Below are positions 31,901 through 46,386 of a stretch of 64,000 nt of DNA, one piece after another (the first letter of the stretch is position 1; every line of letters begins with the position of its first letter). The DNA is taken from NCBI RefSeq assembly GCF_963678635.1, contig NC_087071.1:42050153-42114152 (forward strand), in the 5' to 3' direction. A model generated the notes under the pieces. The model saw only the letters and a list, made by a program, of their open reading frames with translations. It searched no databases and was not told the DNA's origin. This DNA is from Symsagittifera roscoffensis (lineage: Eukaryota > Xenacoelomorpha > Acoela > Convolutidae). The position numbers and the translations under genes were made by a program.

Positions 31901-34900
31901 TACTGGTTGAGGCTTACTATTGCCGAGCTTCGTTGTTTTTTGTTAACACTAATTTGTCTGTAACACTTAGTACCTGTAGCAATTAGTACTTGATACAATC
32001 CAATGTTTTAGAAAGAAGGAATAATTTTAGATGGTTGATTATTTCTATTGTGTTACAACCTGATTATGCCTAACACTGGTTGCCCATATAAAAAACAGTA
32101 AAATCCAAATTAACCAACTTGCCTGCCTTTTTATGCAAAAACGTATTTTAAAGTTTCCAAAACTAACTTTACAAGAATTCCACCGATTGAGATTATTAAA
32201 ATTTATTCCTGAGATTTGATCAGACAAAACAGTGAAACGAACTTATTCGAACAGACAAGAACGGATTGGATTGTAGTCAGTTTTAGTATAAAAAAAACTC
32301 ACATATCAAAACGTGAATGAACGTTTGTGTTTAAGAAAATGCATCTAATGAACTCAAAATTGATACGTTATGTTCAAAATTGATCAAATTTAATCGATTT
32401 AAATTAAGTTCGGTTCCTAATTTACACAAGGTTAAATTAATTGGATTAGTTAAAATTGATTGACTAACATTTAAATCGAGCTGACACCAAATTATCAGAA
32501 TTAGTATCCAGGTGAAAGTATTATAATATGACGTTAAGGCTAACTTTTGCATCAGAAACAGTTCTTAACAAACATGAAGACCGCTGCAAAAGAAACGACT
32601 CAAAATCACACTGAAAAATGAGAAAGAGACAAAAAAAGACTCGAAATTCAGAAATCCATATCTCAATTACTCTTAAGAAATATTTAATCATGAATTGAAT
32701 TCACTTCAAAATTTGAAAAATCAATGAACTGTAGACTTACAAATGTTGAAGCAATGACTTCAGCCAGACTGTGAACCAACCAGTCTTAACTTTTACTGAT
32801 TGAGTTATACTGCTGCCGACCTTAAATGTTTCTCTTGCCAACACTAAATTGTCTTTTTTCTCTGGTACTTATTATTTGATAGAATCGACTTTTGTAGAAA
32901 AAAAAGAAGCAACAAAAACTTTACTTCCATTTCCGAACTTTTGAATTTTGAACTTAAAAAAAAAACAAATTTTAGTTAAAATTGATTCCCGAAAAGCAAA
33001 ACAATTTTCACTTATAAGATCAAATTTCTCGGAGATGTGCTTGTTTGCTTGCGTGAAAAGTTTCGAAGGTTTTTAATATTGCTTCAGTAATTAGTTTTTT
33101 GGTTCTTTTAGATCTTAATTTAATTTTTAAGGTAAAAGGAGTTTTTTTGTGGTTGAGTCGACAATTTATAGTTTTATACACTGGTTCAAGAAAAATAAGT
33201 AATGCATATGTGTTTTCTACTCCATCATGTAGTGCCCAGGCCCTTTTCTCATACGAGCGTACCAGTTTTTTTTTTTAATTCAGACTCCTTCGCTTTGTTG
33301 GCATTCTAGTAATCTAACCAATCTGCGGTGTTTTTTTTAAACCGTGATTTGAAGACCAACAGTCTTGCTTGGATCGTCGATCCCGCCAATTCCAGAGGAT
33401 ACTATCCTTTAGATCAAGTAATTTCCTTGCAATACGGCAGTTATATCGTCACTCGCTCTGCAACACTCAAGGCTTTAATGAGCCGATTAATTAGCTCCTT
33501 CGTTACACTTGTTATGATTCTTGCTTCTTCTGAGTAGTTAAATGACTGAATCTTGAAATTGAACTAAATTGTAGAAAGCAAGGCCTCGTAGTTCATTCGA
33601 TTAGAGCTTCCGGCTAATCGACTTAATATCTACGGTTTCAAATATCTCCCGCGTATCCTTTAAAACGTAATTTAAATTATTTACGTAAATCTATTTTTTA
33701 CCTAAATCTAATTAAGAAGCAAAAATGAACCATTCTTTGAATGATATTTTTTTATTCTGTACGGAAAACGTCATGCCCGATTTTGATTGACAGATTTTTG
33801 TCTGTCAAAAATTTTCCGGTGAAATTGTTAGCTTTACAACTAGCTCGAAAACTGATACTGAATTACTTCAAGTTGTCGATTGCAAAAGTACTTGAAGTAA
33901 AAAAAATAAGATTATTCTGGCACTTTTTTGGGCAAATTCAACGTTTTTGACAGCACAAACTTGTTGTTTTTTCTTTTTCTCATTTTGATTTTTCCAAAAA
34001 TTTTTTATGGCTTTGTTTGAAACTTCTGTAAGATTTTTTCAACCTGTGTACACGTTCGAATCCAACATTTTATTTATGTTTTTTTGCCTTGTGTATCCAT
34101 TCCAACTTAACAGGTTGAATTGCTACTTCCATTCACCCGGGTTGACCTCCATACACCGAAAATGTTAGTCATACAACTCGATACATCAAGTATGTGGAAA
34201 AAAATGACTGTCTTAAAAATTTCATATAAATTCGAAAAATGGTTGAAAGAGATTTAACTATTTTCTGCGGCTGTTTGATTTTTATTAAAAAATCTGGTGA
34301 TAAAAAAAACGGCGTTTTTGTTATTAAAAAAAATGCTTATCATACAATTCCCATATATGGAATTTGTATGACTAGAATTTTTTTGATGACGAAACCAAAT
34401 TTTTTCATAAGTAAGTATGAAATTGTGCGAAAAAATTTTTTGTAATATTTTCCACGCAGAATCTTTTTGTGTGCATGACGTAGTACTGCTAGCATACTTT
34501 TACTGTTAGATATTTTTTCCTTCTCGCTTATTAATTTTTTTTTCAAAAACGCTGAAAACTCTTATTTCTTTTGTATGGCGTGTTAATGAATGCCTTGATC
34601 AATGTCTGATAATTTAAAAGGTTCAAATTTTTGAAATGATCATCATTGAAACGTTTTGACACAATTCAAAAGTTTGTTACTTTCGTTATGTCAATTGTGA
34701 AAGACAGCGGTAAGATAATACAGATCGTTTTCTATGCATTAAAAATGCAAGACCGTCCAACCTTTGGTATTTTGAGTAAACCAAGGTCTTTGTCACTTGT
34801 GTTCGCTTACAAAAACAACCCAATTTTTTTCAGAAATTGAATTTAGACACAAAAAAATCAACTTTTTTCTATGGAAAAACACCTATCATACGCTTTTCAT

Positions 34901-37900
34901 ATATAGAGAAGTCGTTCAACTTATCTATAGAAATATTATAGAGATAGAGTATAGAGTACGTATAGAGATTTCGTACAACTTTATGTACGTATGGATTTGA
35001 AGGAAATTGTATGACACAAAGTTTTGGTCAACCCGGGCACCCAACTTTTTAATCGCTCTCTAGAATTATGCAATTAGTTTTCTGCCTCCCTACTTTTTGT
35101 GCAGTCTACCTTTGTTTTAACAGGTTTGCGTTTTACCCTAAAAACTAGCTGTTTAGTCTATAGGGTACAAGAGATCCCGCTTCGTTTTCAAGAGAATAGA
35201 TACTTCAAGTCTTTTTTTTTTCAATCCATCTACTCACAAGGATTTTAAATTATTTTTGCGAGCACGACTTTAGAGATCTTCTTTATAATCTACTTTACAA
35301 TTCCAAGTTTGTGAAGTTTTTTCTAATTATAATTAATTTCAGGTAAGCGGCATGCTGGGAAAGCCTATGATATGTATCTCTAATATGACGTGCGTGGCGG
35401 GGCTCTACAATGTAAGTCAGCGATCCGTTTTTATTACTGGATAAAAAAACCAAAGGATTCAACGAAAATCGTGAAAAAATTCATTGACAAAAGCATAAAT
35501 TAAAGTGTACCTGGTGTTCTCAGATAAAATTCGATAAAACAACTTCCATTTTGTCTTTGGAAAACGCTCTCCTTAAACTTTTACGGTGAGTTTTTTAGAA
35601 GACTCAGTGCTTTTAAAAGTTTGTCATGTTAAAAAAATATATATTTCTTCTTTCCTGTTAATTCCAGTTCCTTCCCGTATTTTTTTCCAAAATTCGAAAT
35701 TCAAATTTTAAAGTAAGTGTTTATACGTTCTCAATTGCAATGGATATATCACTGTAAAAATAACAAAACCGTGCATCATTTAATTCCTGTAAACTACTAA
35801 ACTACCTTATAAAAATTTTTTTTTAAACTGCAAAACACAACTTGGCTTTTTTGATTTCCCAATTCTGAACCCTTACAACTAAAAACTTACAAAGTGAGCA
35901 AACTGACTACTATTTGCTTTCCTAACTCCGTATAACTAAATCAAGCACTTTATGTAACAAAATAAGATTACAATTTGGAGAAAAAGTAAAAAGCATTTGT
36001 TTCATTAAAAAAAAATTTTGAACCAATTGTTTTACAAAAAAGTTGTGTTACAAAAAAGTTGTTGTCCGCAATTGTTTACAAAAAAACTATTGAACCTAGA
36101 AGAAAAGACAATTGTTATGAGTTCAAAGTTTGTCATAATTTAACTGTTTTTTAATGTTCAGTTAAATAGATCATTCTTTGTTTTACTTGAAAGAGTTATG
36201 AATTACTTTCCATTAAAGCTGCCCTCAAATGCTTCAAACCATTCGATTGAAATTGACGCATCAAAATGTTGAAGCGGTAATCAAAAGATGATCTTTAGAA
36301 GACGACCTTGAGTCAACCTAACTTCATTAGATTAGTTATAACTAAACCATCTTTCGGGAAATCTGAAGATGATTCAATAAAAAACGAACCTGAGTCACTC
36401 TAACTCGCGTTAGATCGACTCTTGGGGGTTTGCCAAGCCTCTGTGGGATAAAAAAAACATCACTGCCTGAAGCCGCACAATGTCGATTTCCATTTTCAGT
36501 TCTTATCACAATTCTTTCACCACCATTCAAAAAATTTAGCCAACGACGATCCGCATATTCATAGAAACATACATATAAGTGTTACAATTATGATACAAAA
36601 ATGAGAAAACTTTTGCTCGGGTGGTTTTCCTAATTCTTAGATCAATTTCGGCTTTTTTTAGAAACTAATTTTGCTAGAATTTTTTTATCATCCCTGAGCA
36701 ATTAAGCTCAAACTTATAAAACTTCTCACCTGCTACCCGTTTGCAAAGTTATGGGGGATCAAAAAATGCCAATTCGAAAATATGATATATTTTAAATTGA
36801 AATAAATAATCGTTTTAAATTGAAATTATCATGAGGTTTTGTAGCAAAATTCTAGAAATTTTGTTGTTTTTGTTTTTTCTTTTTTATAGTGTTTTGATCT
36901 TTATTGAAACCAGCATAAAAAGTTTTTGCAGAAATTTTTCAGTTCCACACGAGACAATCTGACTAAAATATATTATTTTCTCGCCAGTGATTCGAATCAA
37001 ACATCTTATTGGAAAACTCAGTCAGATCCAAAAAAATTGCACAAAAACCATCAGAAAATGGTTCCAATAATTAGGATTTTTTTCGGTATTTTGTTCTTTT
37101 ATTAAAGTTATTGCTAATTAAGGTTCAAATATGTACAGGCAACTCTAAAACACTGCAACATTGAGCAAATACATCGAAAAAATGCATCGAAAAAATAAAT
37201 AATTAAATTCGCGGGTTAAAGAATGTTTTAAAAATGTAATTTGAAAAAAAAACAGGAATGGATTTCGACCAAATGACGGTAATTTTTTTGAAGATGCTTT
37301 TGTCCCCAAAATAAACAAAATTTAAGGGGACATCATGGGCCCTAAAAACCTAAATTTCTACTAATATAGGGACCAGTTTTGAGTTTATGTAAAGTTTAGA
37401 TAAGTTTTAATCTTCTGTCTGGGGACCTACTGCTGTGACCTGACCTTGCGATCGCTATCGTCCGGCATAAGCTAAAACAGTCAAGTGCAGTAAGATTAGA
37501 TTTTCATACCATTCAGTTGCCTTATCAATTTAAACTTTCATATCATACGTTTTGGATCTTCAACATGGCGCAGCCAGCTGAAAGAAAAGGAGGAGGCAAA
37601 AATCTGCTGAATATACTATCGTTCTGGGAAGCACGCACGCCGGAGCCGTTAACCTTTTGGGGGGAGTGGATCATAAAAATCCACTGGGGAATGATAGCAA
37701 AATATGATATCGATCCTGATGATTTTTACTTTGCTGACACTCTAGATGAGACGGCGATAGCAGCGTTACCGGGGGAATTCAATGGAAAAAATCGAAGCGA
37801 TGCGGAAAAAAGGCTAAAATTCAATCTGTATCTCTGCATTGGGGATGAAGCATAAAGGATATTTAGAGCCCGAAACCTGCGGTTAGTATCAAAACGGAGA

Positions 37901-40900
37901 GGTACCCACGAGTGCTAGGCGAGATGCAAAACGTATCCAAAAGAGAGCGAAACGGAACACATGAGCGAGGACTATTTTACGGGCCAAAGCAAAGGGAGAA
38001 CGAAATTTTTAGAGTTTTATTCGAAGTTAAGCGCTCTAGCCGAAAGGTGTGATTTTGCCAAAGCGGCCGACAATATTCGTGATATATTTTTTTGAATATG
38101 CGCGAATCTGACTGTCAAAGAGAAGTGTCCCGGTCTACCAAATTACCGGAGGAGGTATATAGGATGGCATTTTCCTATGAGAGAGTTGAACGCGCATATA
38201 AATCTTATACGGGAAAACCGGCCTCGTCCGCTCCGCAGATAACCATAAAACAGGAATCAGTCAGTAATATCAGAAGAAGACAAGGGTATTTCAGAGGTCG
38301 AGCACGCGGGGACACGGAGGATAAAACCCAGGCCCAAGCAGTGAGGGATTTATTAACCGTAGGTGTTACAATTGTGAGGCATCGACTTTTACATATCGCA
38401 AGTTGTCCTGCGAAAGGAGTAACGTATAATGCGTGTCGAAAACTAGTGCTCTTTGAACGCACATTTAGGGGCCTTAGACGAGGAACTAACCAGTGGAGAG
38501 GACGAGGACAAGTAGGAATGGTGAGGGACGAAAACGAGCACCACCAAAGCACACATAGTGTAGAAAAAGCATCGGAAGATCAAGTGGCCTAGGTGAGTCA
38601 GCAAGGATGCGGGGAGAATGAATCAATGTCATCGGGATCCGATTATTATATGGTGATGTCAATCAAGAAAAAGAACGTGATGGAGTTGACGACTCCAAGG
38701 GGCCAGAGTCCAAGTTGAGGTGTCAGAAAAGAAAATGTGGCTTTGGTTGGATAGCGGATCTCCTGTGACAATTTTAAGCATAACTGACCTGAAAACAACA
38801 TCGGGAAAAATAATTTTCACTTACAGCCATCTCAAGAAGAATTTTTGGACTACTATAACAACAAAGAATACACATACTGGGGCAGGTAGCAGTGACGATG
38901 GTGTTAAATGGCTAGGCTGCTCCAGCGCAAGTGTCAGTAATAGCAGGAAACCATCAGTCAATCCTTCGGCGCGACCTGATGGGTACCCTAGGTTTGGAAC
39001 TGGTGCAACGAGGGAAAGTTATGGGAATCACGGGGGAAGGGAGCAGCCAGGAATCAGAGGGATACGATGAATTACAAACGTACTTCTGTAAGTTGAATCC
39101 AAACTTATTTACCAGAATAGGAAAAATCCGAAACGCTAAAGTAAGAGCCGAATTCTTTGAAAAACTGAAACCGGTACAGCAAAAAGGATGTCGGGTGCCA
39201 ATCAGTCTGCAGGATAAAGTAGACAAGTAAATAGATCGGTTGATAAAAGAAGGACGCATTATAAAATTACAAGAAAGTTCGAATAAGCATTTTGTCTCCC
39301 CTAGAGTAATCACAGTAAAAAAGATGGAAGCATAAAATTAGCATTGGAATCAAGAGAACTTAACAAGCAAGTACACAAAAATAAGGACCAAATGCCAAAT
39401 ATTGACGAATTAGTTGATGGGATAAGTCAAATAATTGTAGAACGAAAAGCGGGGGATGTATATTCTACAACATTGATTTTCACGTATGCGTACGACCAAG
39501 TTTCGTTTGATCAAAATTTTAGCAAACAGTGCAGTCGGTGGATAATCGACGGGAACATATCGTTTTAAAACAGATTTTGCGGGCTCATATCAATGCCGGC
39601 GGACTTTCAAAAAGTCATCGATAATTTACTTAATGATTTTCCCCAGGCAAATGCTTTCATAGATGAAATCCTAATTGCGTCAAAAGGAACTAGAATAGAA
39701 CGCATTGCATGAGTGGAGTAACTTTTGAAGAAGTGAGACGTATCAAACACTTCCCTAAAACTACGAAAATGCGAGTTTGCAAAAATAGAATGTGAATGGT
39801 TAGGTTTCCGAATCGGAAAAAACGGCATTGCATCGTTTGTTCGAAAAACTCAAGCAGTAGAGGATTTAAAAACTCCAAAGTCCAGGAAACAACTAAAATC
39901 ATTAATGGGTTCTATGCACAGCTTGCATAAATTTTTACTAAAACTGGCCGAAGTCAGTGCACCGTTACGACCGTTACTTAGTCAAACCAACGAATTTGCT
40001 TGGACGCCGGATTGCGAGAACGATTTTCAACAACTGAAAACGCTAGTCAAAAACATAGTAGAACTTAAACACTTTGCTATTCACCGGGAGAATAGAATAG
40101 TATGTTATGCTAGCAACGACGGCCTAGGGGCCATATTAGAACAGTACGGTGTCAGAGGTTGGCACCCATTTCATTTGCGTCACGCTATCTTGATCCGGCC
40201 GAAAAAAATATTCGACAAATGAATTGGAATTACTAGCGCTAGTGCGGGCGATGGAACATTTCTGAAAATATATATACGGACGTTATTTCACAAAAATATT
40301 GGATCACAAGGCGTGACTTACACTACTAAATTCATCACCAAAAGCAAGTAAAACCTTTTTTAGTAGGCTAACTCTATGGCGCAATCGTTTACTACAGTAA
40401 GGTTTAAAATTGAACATAGGCAAGGGTCAAAAATGGGGATGGCAGACATCTTGTCTCGTTTTCCATCTGCAGCAGCACCCGAAACAAGTTATTACGATGA
40501 AAAATTTACAGTAATGAAAATACAAATGATAAATGATGCATTAAAACCTAGGGACCACTTAAATCCTAGGGGTCAAAAAGTGAATTAATTTCAAAAAATA
40601 CGTTAGTAGAAGGCGAACGATCATGCTTGTACTCAAAGAAGAGTGTCGTATCCAAGGAAAATCAAGGGAAACTAAAATATGCAAACAAAAACCGTGAGCG
40701 CAAGCGCTCACTAGAGGCGTGGTTACATGCATGCAACGGTTAGCCAAACAGAAACTAGATATTTGCATACCGAAGAATATATGCAAATTAAGAAGCAAAA
40801 AAAAACAGACATTGTTCTCAGTTCGCTAAATCAGGTCTTACATTGAAAGAAAATTTTAAAATAAACAAAATTATGTCATCTACTAATTCTCCAGAGAAAA

Positions 40901-43900
40901 TCGACCCGAAACCACCTTCTGCAATTGTAAATACTTCATCCCAAGCCGGAAATGTTAATCTAAATGCAGTTTTAAATAGAGTTTAAAACCAACCGCCGAA
41001 TTTGAGTTCAGATTCCGATACAGAAATTATACCACCAGAGATAATTATTCCGAAAAGAAATTCTTCGAAAAAATATAATACCGTTAGTTCATTCCCGCAT
41101 CAATTCCCCGGTTTGTCTTATCCCTTGTAAATAGTGATTAAATGGATATACTCAATTGTACCTAATGATAGTAAAACAGTTAGAAAGGTTGATTACCCCG
41201 AAATTCTCAGGTTAGAACTCGTGGAGGCCACAAGAACAAGAACCTAACATGCCAAAGACACTATCGCCAAACTGGGGCAATACTATGCCCAACACTACAA
41301 CGATTGCGCTGTACGCGAAAATTGTTTGTGGGTGGATGGCCGCCTGGCCATACCAAAGGACATGTCATCAGCAGTATTGAACTGACTACACCACAACCAT
41401 CACGGGCGGGACATTCTTAAAAAGGATGTGGGGGACACATATGTACCTAGGGAACGAAATGATCTTGTTCAACTGGATTTCTGGGGTCCTTTAACTTATG
41501 TACACGGTCGAAAGAATTATTTGCTAGTGGCGGCAGACAAATTTTCACATTGGCCGTCGGCGTAAGCCTGCTCAAGTAACAAATCTAAAAAAGTGTTAAG
41601 ATTCCTAAGGAAATATATAAATACACACGGTCACCTAAGGAAATTACCTATGGATCAAGCAGCCGGATTATTATCGAAAGATATCCCAAATTTCTGTAAT
41701 TACGAGGGCATTGAACTTATAAATTATCCAGTTAAGGACCACCGCGCAACGGGGATGGTCGAAAGAACCATCGGCTCGATAAAAAACTAACTACATGCTA
41801 ACATACCTATGGAAAAATAAGAGCTATAAATTTGGATTGATGATATCACGAGCGTTAAGCGCTTTACGATTTGTGCCGCATTCTAAAATTAAACTGATGC
41901 CTTTTCAGGCTTATCACCGAAGAGAGGTTAATACCGCCCTTCGAAATCTGACGAAAAAACCATCGCTTAAAAATCTAGCTTGGAAGGATGTAATTAACCA
42001 AAAATTACATTGTTTAGATGAAGCAAGTGGTCTCCCCGAATTGGAACTAAATCGCGACTGGGAGAAACGCAGCGACATGGTGTATGCTCCAGAAAATTGC
42101 AAAAAACGCTTAGGGTCTTGGAAGAGTCCGAGTTAGCTGAAGCCGAGGTGGAACTCACTCATCCTAAGGCACCAGGGTGGCTGAAGCACCACAAAACAAG
42201 CACTACTATTGTCTACTAATGCACCGGATAAAGGGACCCGAAGGACACAAGGAGGTATAAACGTTCACCATCGAAAATAGAAAAATTATCGCCACATACA
42301 GTGCAAATAAATAAAGGATCATTTCTTAGGAGAAGTTTACTTTTTTCAGCCGCTGATCTAAACGAAACTCGAGTAGAAAATGGGAACGACGCGAATACCC
42401 GGGGGCCTAGTAAACCGAGGGAATCAAAAATTAACGCGGGGAACACTGAAAAAGGGAACTCATCAATGAAACGGGCGCAGACTAATAGTGAGGAAAATAA
42501 AAAATTAAAGGCGGGTTTTGAAAAACAGCGACGAAGAGAGCGACGAGGAGGATGAGAACAAATGGACGAACGTGAGACAAAGGCGAACGAACGACAACTA
42601 CGGCGACGGAAAATCAAGCTAGTGGAGTGAACGAACCATCAAGAACGTAAGAAGCGATATTACCGAAAACCGTCGGTCAAAAGAGAAAAATCAAGGAAGA
42701 AGCAACCGGCCGATCGACGAGACAACGAAAAAGAGTGGACAAGATGGGCGGAGTGATGATCCATCGTATCGAGTATAAATGAGTGAAAGAAGAAAAGGAC
42801 CCAGGGAGAGGGTTGGCAAGCGTGCCGAAAAACTCAATTAACCTAGATTTTAAAACTTTGTCATTAAAAACTAAAACTGTTGGTTAGAACTACGGAGTGA
42901 ATTATGAGTACGATAAATTTTCAATCTGAGAATTAAAAATTAATTTTGGTTGCCCAATAGATATAGGGACCAGTTTTGAGTTTATGTAAAGTTTATATAA
43001 GTTTTGATTTTCTGTCTGGAGACCTGCAGCTGTGACCTTGCGATCGCTATCGTCCGGCATAAGCTAAAACAACCAAGTGCAGGAAGATTAGGTTTTCATA
43101 CCATTCAGTTGCCTTATCAAATTAAACTTTCATTATCATACGTTTTGTATCTTCAAAACTACACAAATTTTCCACAAAGTGCTCAAAAACGGCAACTTCA
43201 CGTATTGTTTGAAAAAGCCAAAATAGGAGGGAAACCAAATTATAGAAATTTAAAGCTTTAGTTAAACAAAACTGGATGCAGTTAACAGATGGTTCACTTC
43301 CGGTTAATAACAGCGCAATGAACAAAATAGCTAATAAGCTTGCACAAGACTACTCGTAACAGGACGAAACCCCGAATGTTCGACTGTCTTTTAGGGTCTA
43401 AGGATCAGTAATTACATGCAAAAATCAAATATAATAAATTACAATTAATTTTGTTCTACTTTGAGATTTTTTACGCCATATTAGGTACAAAGAAATAGAT
43501 TTTGCTCCTAATAACTGTTCAATTAAGGTATATAAACTTCCTTGAACAATTTCGGAACGATTTCTAAGACGAAATAAATCTTTGAACTGGCAATCTTTTA
43601 ACCCCATAACTTTACGAAAACTGATCCAAATGATCAGTTTTTTAAATTTAAGCTCAAGAAAACAATAAAATTTGAACGATTTTTACAAATTCCGTCAAAA
43701 TAGGCTAGTTGAAAAGACGAAATTTGTCTGAAGAAAAAAACACACCCCGAGCACAAATTTTCCGTTGCTTTTGATACGAAATAAGGGAACAGAAATTGCT
43801 GCTAGATTGCTGGATAAGGGAACAAAAATTGCCGCTAAAATTGCTGCTGGAGCTTCCGAAAAAAAATAACTCAAACTAAGATTGCTCGTATCAGTACCAG

Positions 43901-46304
43901 GCTTTGTCCGAAAGCCTTGTAAGGTCTATGGAGCAGTGCTTGCTTTATAAAAATTGATCAAAATTTTACTTTTATTTCAAGACCTCTGTTGGTTGTCTAA
44001 TAACTCAAAAAAATGTATTTTTCGATCAATTAAAACGCAAATTTCATCAAAAAATTATTTTAAAATGGTACCATAATAATGTTCAAATAATTATATTTGA
44101 AAATAGTTCAAATTCTATAGTTCAAAACGAACAATTTTCTGCTCATAACAAAAGAAAAACTAGAAAAAACTTGAAATATACCAATTTTGTCAGAAACTTT
44201 GTGCATCATTTTTAGTATGAGACAAAAAAAATGAACTGCATGGGTTTCAGGGTGAACACCATGGCTGTCAGAATTACGATATTGGTTACTTGATTGGCTA
44301 TCAGAGAGTTATCAAAATTGTCTCAAGTAAGTGTAACATACTTCTGGAAGATACTATCATGTTTTATTGACGCCTGAGCTAAAACCATGGCGAGCAGGGG
44401 CGGATCTAGGATTTTCTCGAGGGGGGGGGGGGGGATTCTCAAAAAAATTTCAAAATTTTTGACGACTTTTTTTTAGGTCGACCAAATTGATTTTTCGAGC
44501 TCTCCCAAAGCACGGTTTTGTACCAATTTTGGCCAATTTTTTTGCGCCGCAGGCAAAATTGTGAAAAAGCAGGCCAAAAAAGGCGTTTTTAGGCACTTTT
44601 TGGAAAATTTTGACCGAAAAATTGCGTTTTTTCGGCTTGCGGTCCCCCCTCAAAATTAGTATATATTGTCGCCGAAAGCGCCTTTAGAAAAATTTTAGGG
44701 TCGGTCGGCCAAAAATGGATTTCTTAAAAAGTATCAAAGGGGGAACCCTTTGGGTCGGCAGGGGGTCGAATCCCTGAGGGGGGGGGGCGTCCGCCCCCCC
44801 CCTAAATCCGCCCCTGATGGCGAGCATAGGAAAGGCGCTCCTTCTTCCCTATTGTCTGAACCCCCTCGCCACCCAAGGTTCTCAATTTGGTACTATTTCG
44901 CGGCATCCATTTTCGCCCGATCCTCCCCATTTTTTCCGAGACGACTCTGTTACATACCAAAGACGACAGTTTTTCCTTGCTCTGAAGACAATGCAAATTA
45001 AATTGAAGACTGGGCAATTGATCCAACTACTGTTTTACTTATTAAAATTGCACAATAAGGTATGGTTTTAAAAATTGAAGTATAAAATTGAAGTTAAAAA
45101 TTTATATTCAAAAAGGTTATCGGATGCACCCAACTAGAATTTTTTTAAAAATAACTCGATATCCAAAGTTTTGCTAACTACATTTGTACAATAAGGTAAA
45201 GTTTGCAAAATTGAAGTAAAAAATTACTTTATGTTTAAGAAATAAAAAGTTTACTAAACTATGAAACTTAGAACAATAATGAAGCAATGTTTTCAAAAGT
45301 ATTTTTAAAGATAAAGAAATTTAAGAAAAAACACAAAAAAATGTTTCCAATTTTGAAATCGATAAACTACTTCATTGAAGTTGTATTGCGATACCTCTCT
45401 CATTAAAAGCGCAGTGTTATTTAAAATCAATAAGTTTTTTCTATCTCAAAATACTGTTTTTTTTCCTAATAAGAACGAAAGATTTTTGGGAATGTTAGCA
45501 AAAAATGAATAACGTAAAACCTGCTTGCAGCTAGTTTGTGCGGCTGATGAAGAAACTACGTGATTTTTTACTAATTTTTCCCCGACCAACCATTACAGCT
45601 ATCTTGACTTTTTTTAGTTGAAGATGAGCTAAAACTTGAAAGCGCATGTAGCAGGAACTTCAAATCAGTACCTGGTATAGGCGATGAAAAGTGCTTCAAA
45701 ATCATTCCAAAACCTCAGGAGGGCTCTTACACGTCTAGTCATCGAGAAGCTTGGGATTATTGCAAGTTGGTAGCTTAACTTTGAACTATTTATATCAGGT
45801 TTTTAAGATAAAATTTATGCAAAATTTATAAATCAGGTATTCAAGATTAAGTTTATGCAAAAATGTTAACGATACTTTAAAGATGATACTTGATATGTTA
45901 TACAAGGTTCTGTTTTTATTCATAGTGTCCTTTTTTACAGATATAACTATTAATCAAGTGGTTGTCTGCTTTCCGCGTTAATTCCATTTATTTTTGATAT
46001 CAAAAGTTTTAACAAAGTCAAAAAAATTTCCATCAGTTCTTGCGGCTTTCCAATTTGATTAGCAGACTAGCGTATGGTGCAATCAAATTTCTTTGACTCG
46101 AAATACATCGAAGAGAACTTCATCGGTACGCTATATCATTGTCTTATATTTACTCCTGATATAATAAATCTTAACAATAATGTCTCTCTCTCCCATTCTC
46201 GTTTCCATATATCACGTTTCTCCTGTCTATCACCACAACATTCCTTCCTCTCTACCGTCTTTCTCCTGTCTCATTGCTTTTCTCTCCCTCCTCTCTCACA
46301 CTCC

Positions 46305-46336
<32 letters not shown>

Positions 46337-46339
46337 CAC

Positions 46340-46386
<47 letters not shown>

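Larger units (their letters stand above)
27585..35342. other. Large intron (7.8 kb) with palindromes and repeats
   Basis: Holds two large palindromes (28724-29136, 29150-29513), a dispersed-repeat copy (30452-30990), locally duplicated segments (31630-32915), a BEL/Pao fragment (33330-33540), a tRNA-like segment (33583-33656) and the 34136-35037 inverted-end element. Motifs like TTGCAAGATTTTGCAA recur at 28.6-28.7, 29.6 and 31.3 kb, pointing to a further diverged repeat. An open frame at 28206-28404 is not placed in the gene. Confidence 0.55.
37364..43156 (+). mobile_element. Tor-like Ty3/gypsy element (degraded fossil)
   Basis: A 5.8-kb LTR element between LTRs 37364-37563 and 42961-43156. 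Gag starts right after the 5' LTR. A protease core (LWLDSGSPVTILS) lies near 38750, RT/RNase H at 39.2-40.5 kb (ending ADILSRFPS) and integrase at 41.3-42.1 kb (QLDFWGPLTY, GMVERTIGS). A charged tail region follows. It is heavily broken, well over ten interruptions. LTR divergence of about 6% makes it older than the giant element. ACTA next to both ends may be the target duplication. A segment at 40.6-41.15 kb looks foreign. Confidence 0.85.

Noticed and set aside
36342-36530. Minus-strand 62-codon ORF with less AT-rich composition
   Set aside because: No domain, splice context or repeat identity supports it as a gene.
44750-45071. ORFs across the right end of the hAT MITE into flanking sequence
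   Set aside because: They cross the transposon boundary. The flanking part has no clear splice sites that fit the gene, and a TGCACAATAAGGTA-type block from it recurs 140 bp on, as in non-coding DNA.
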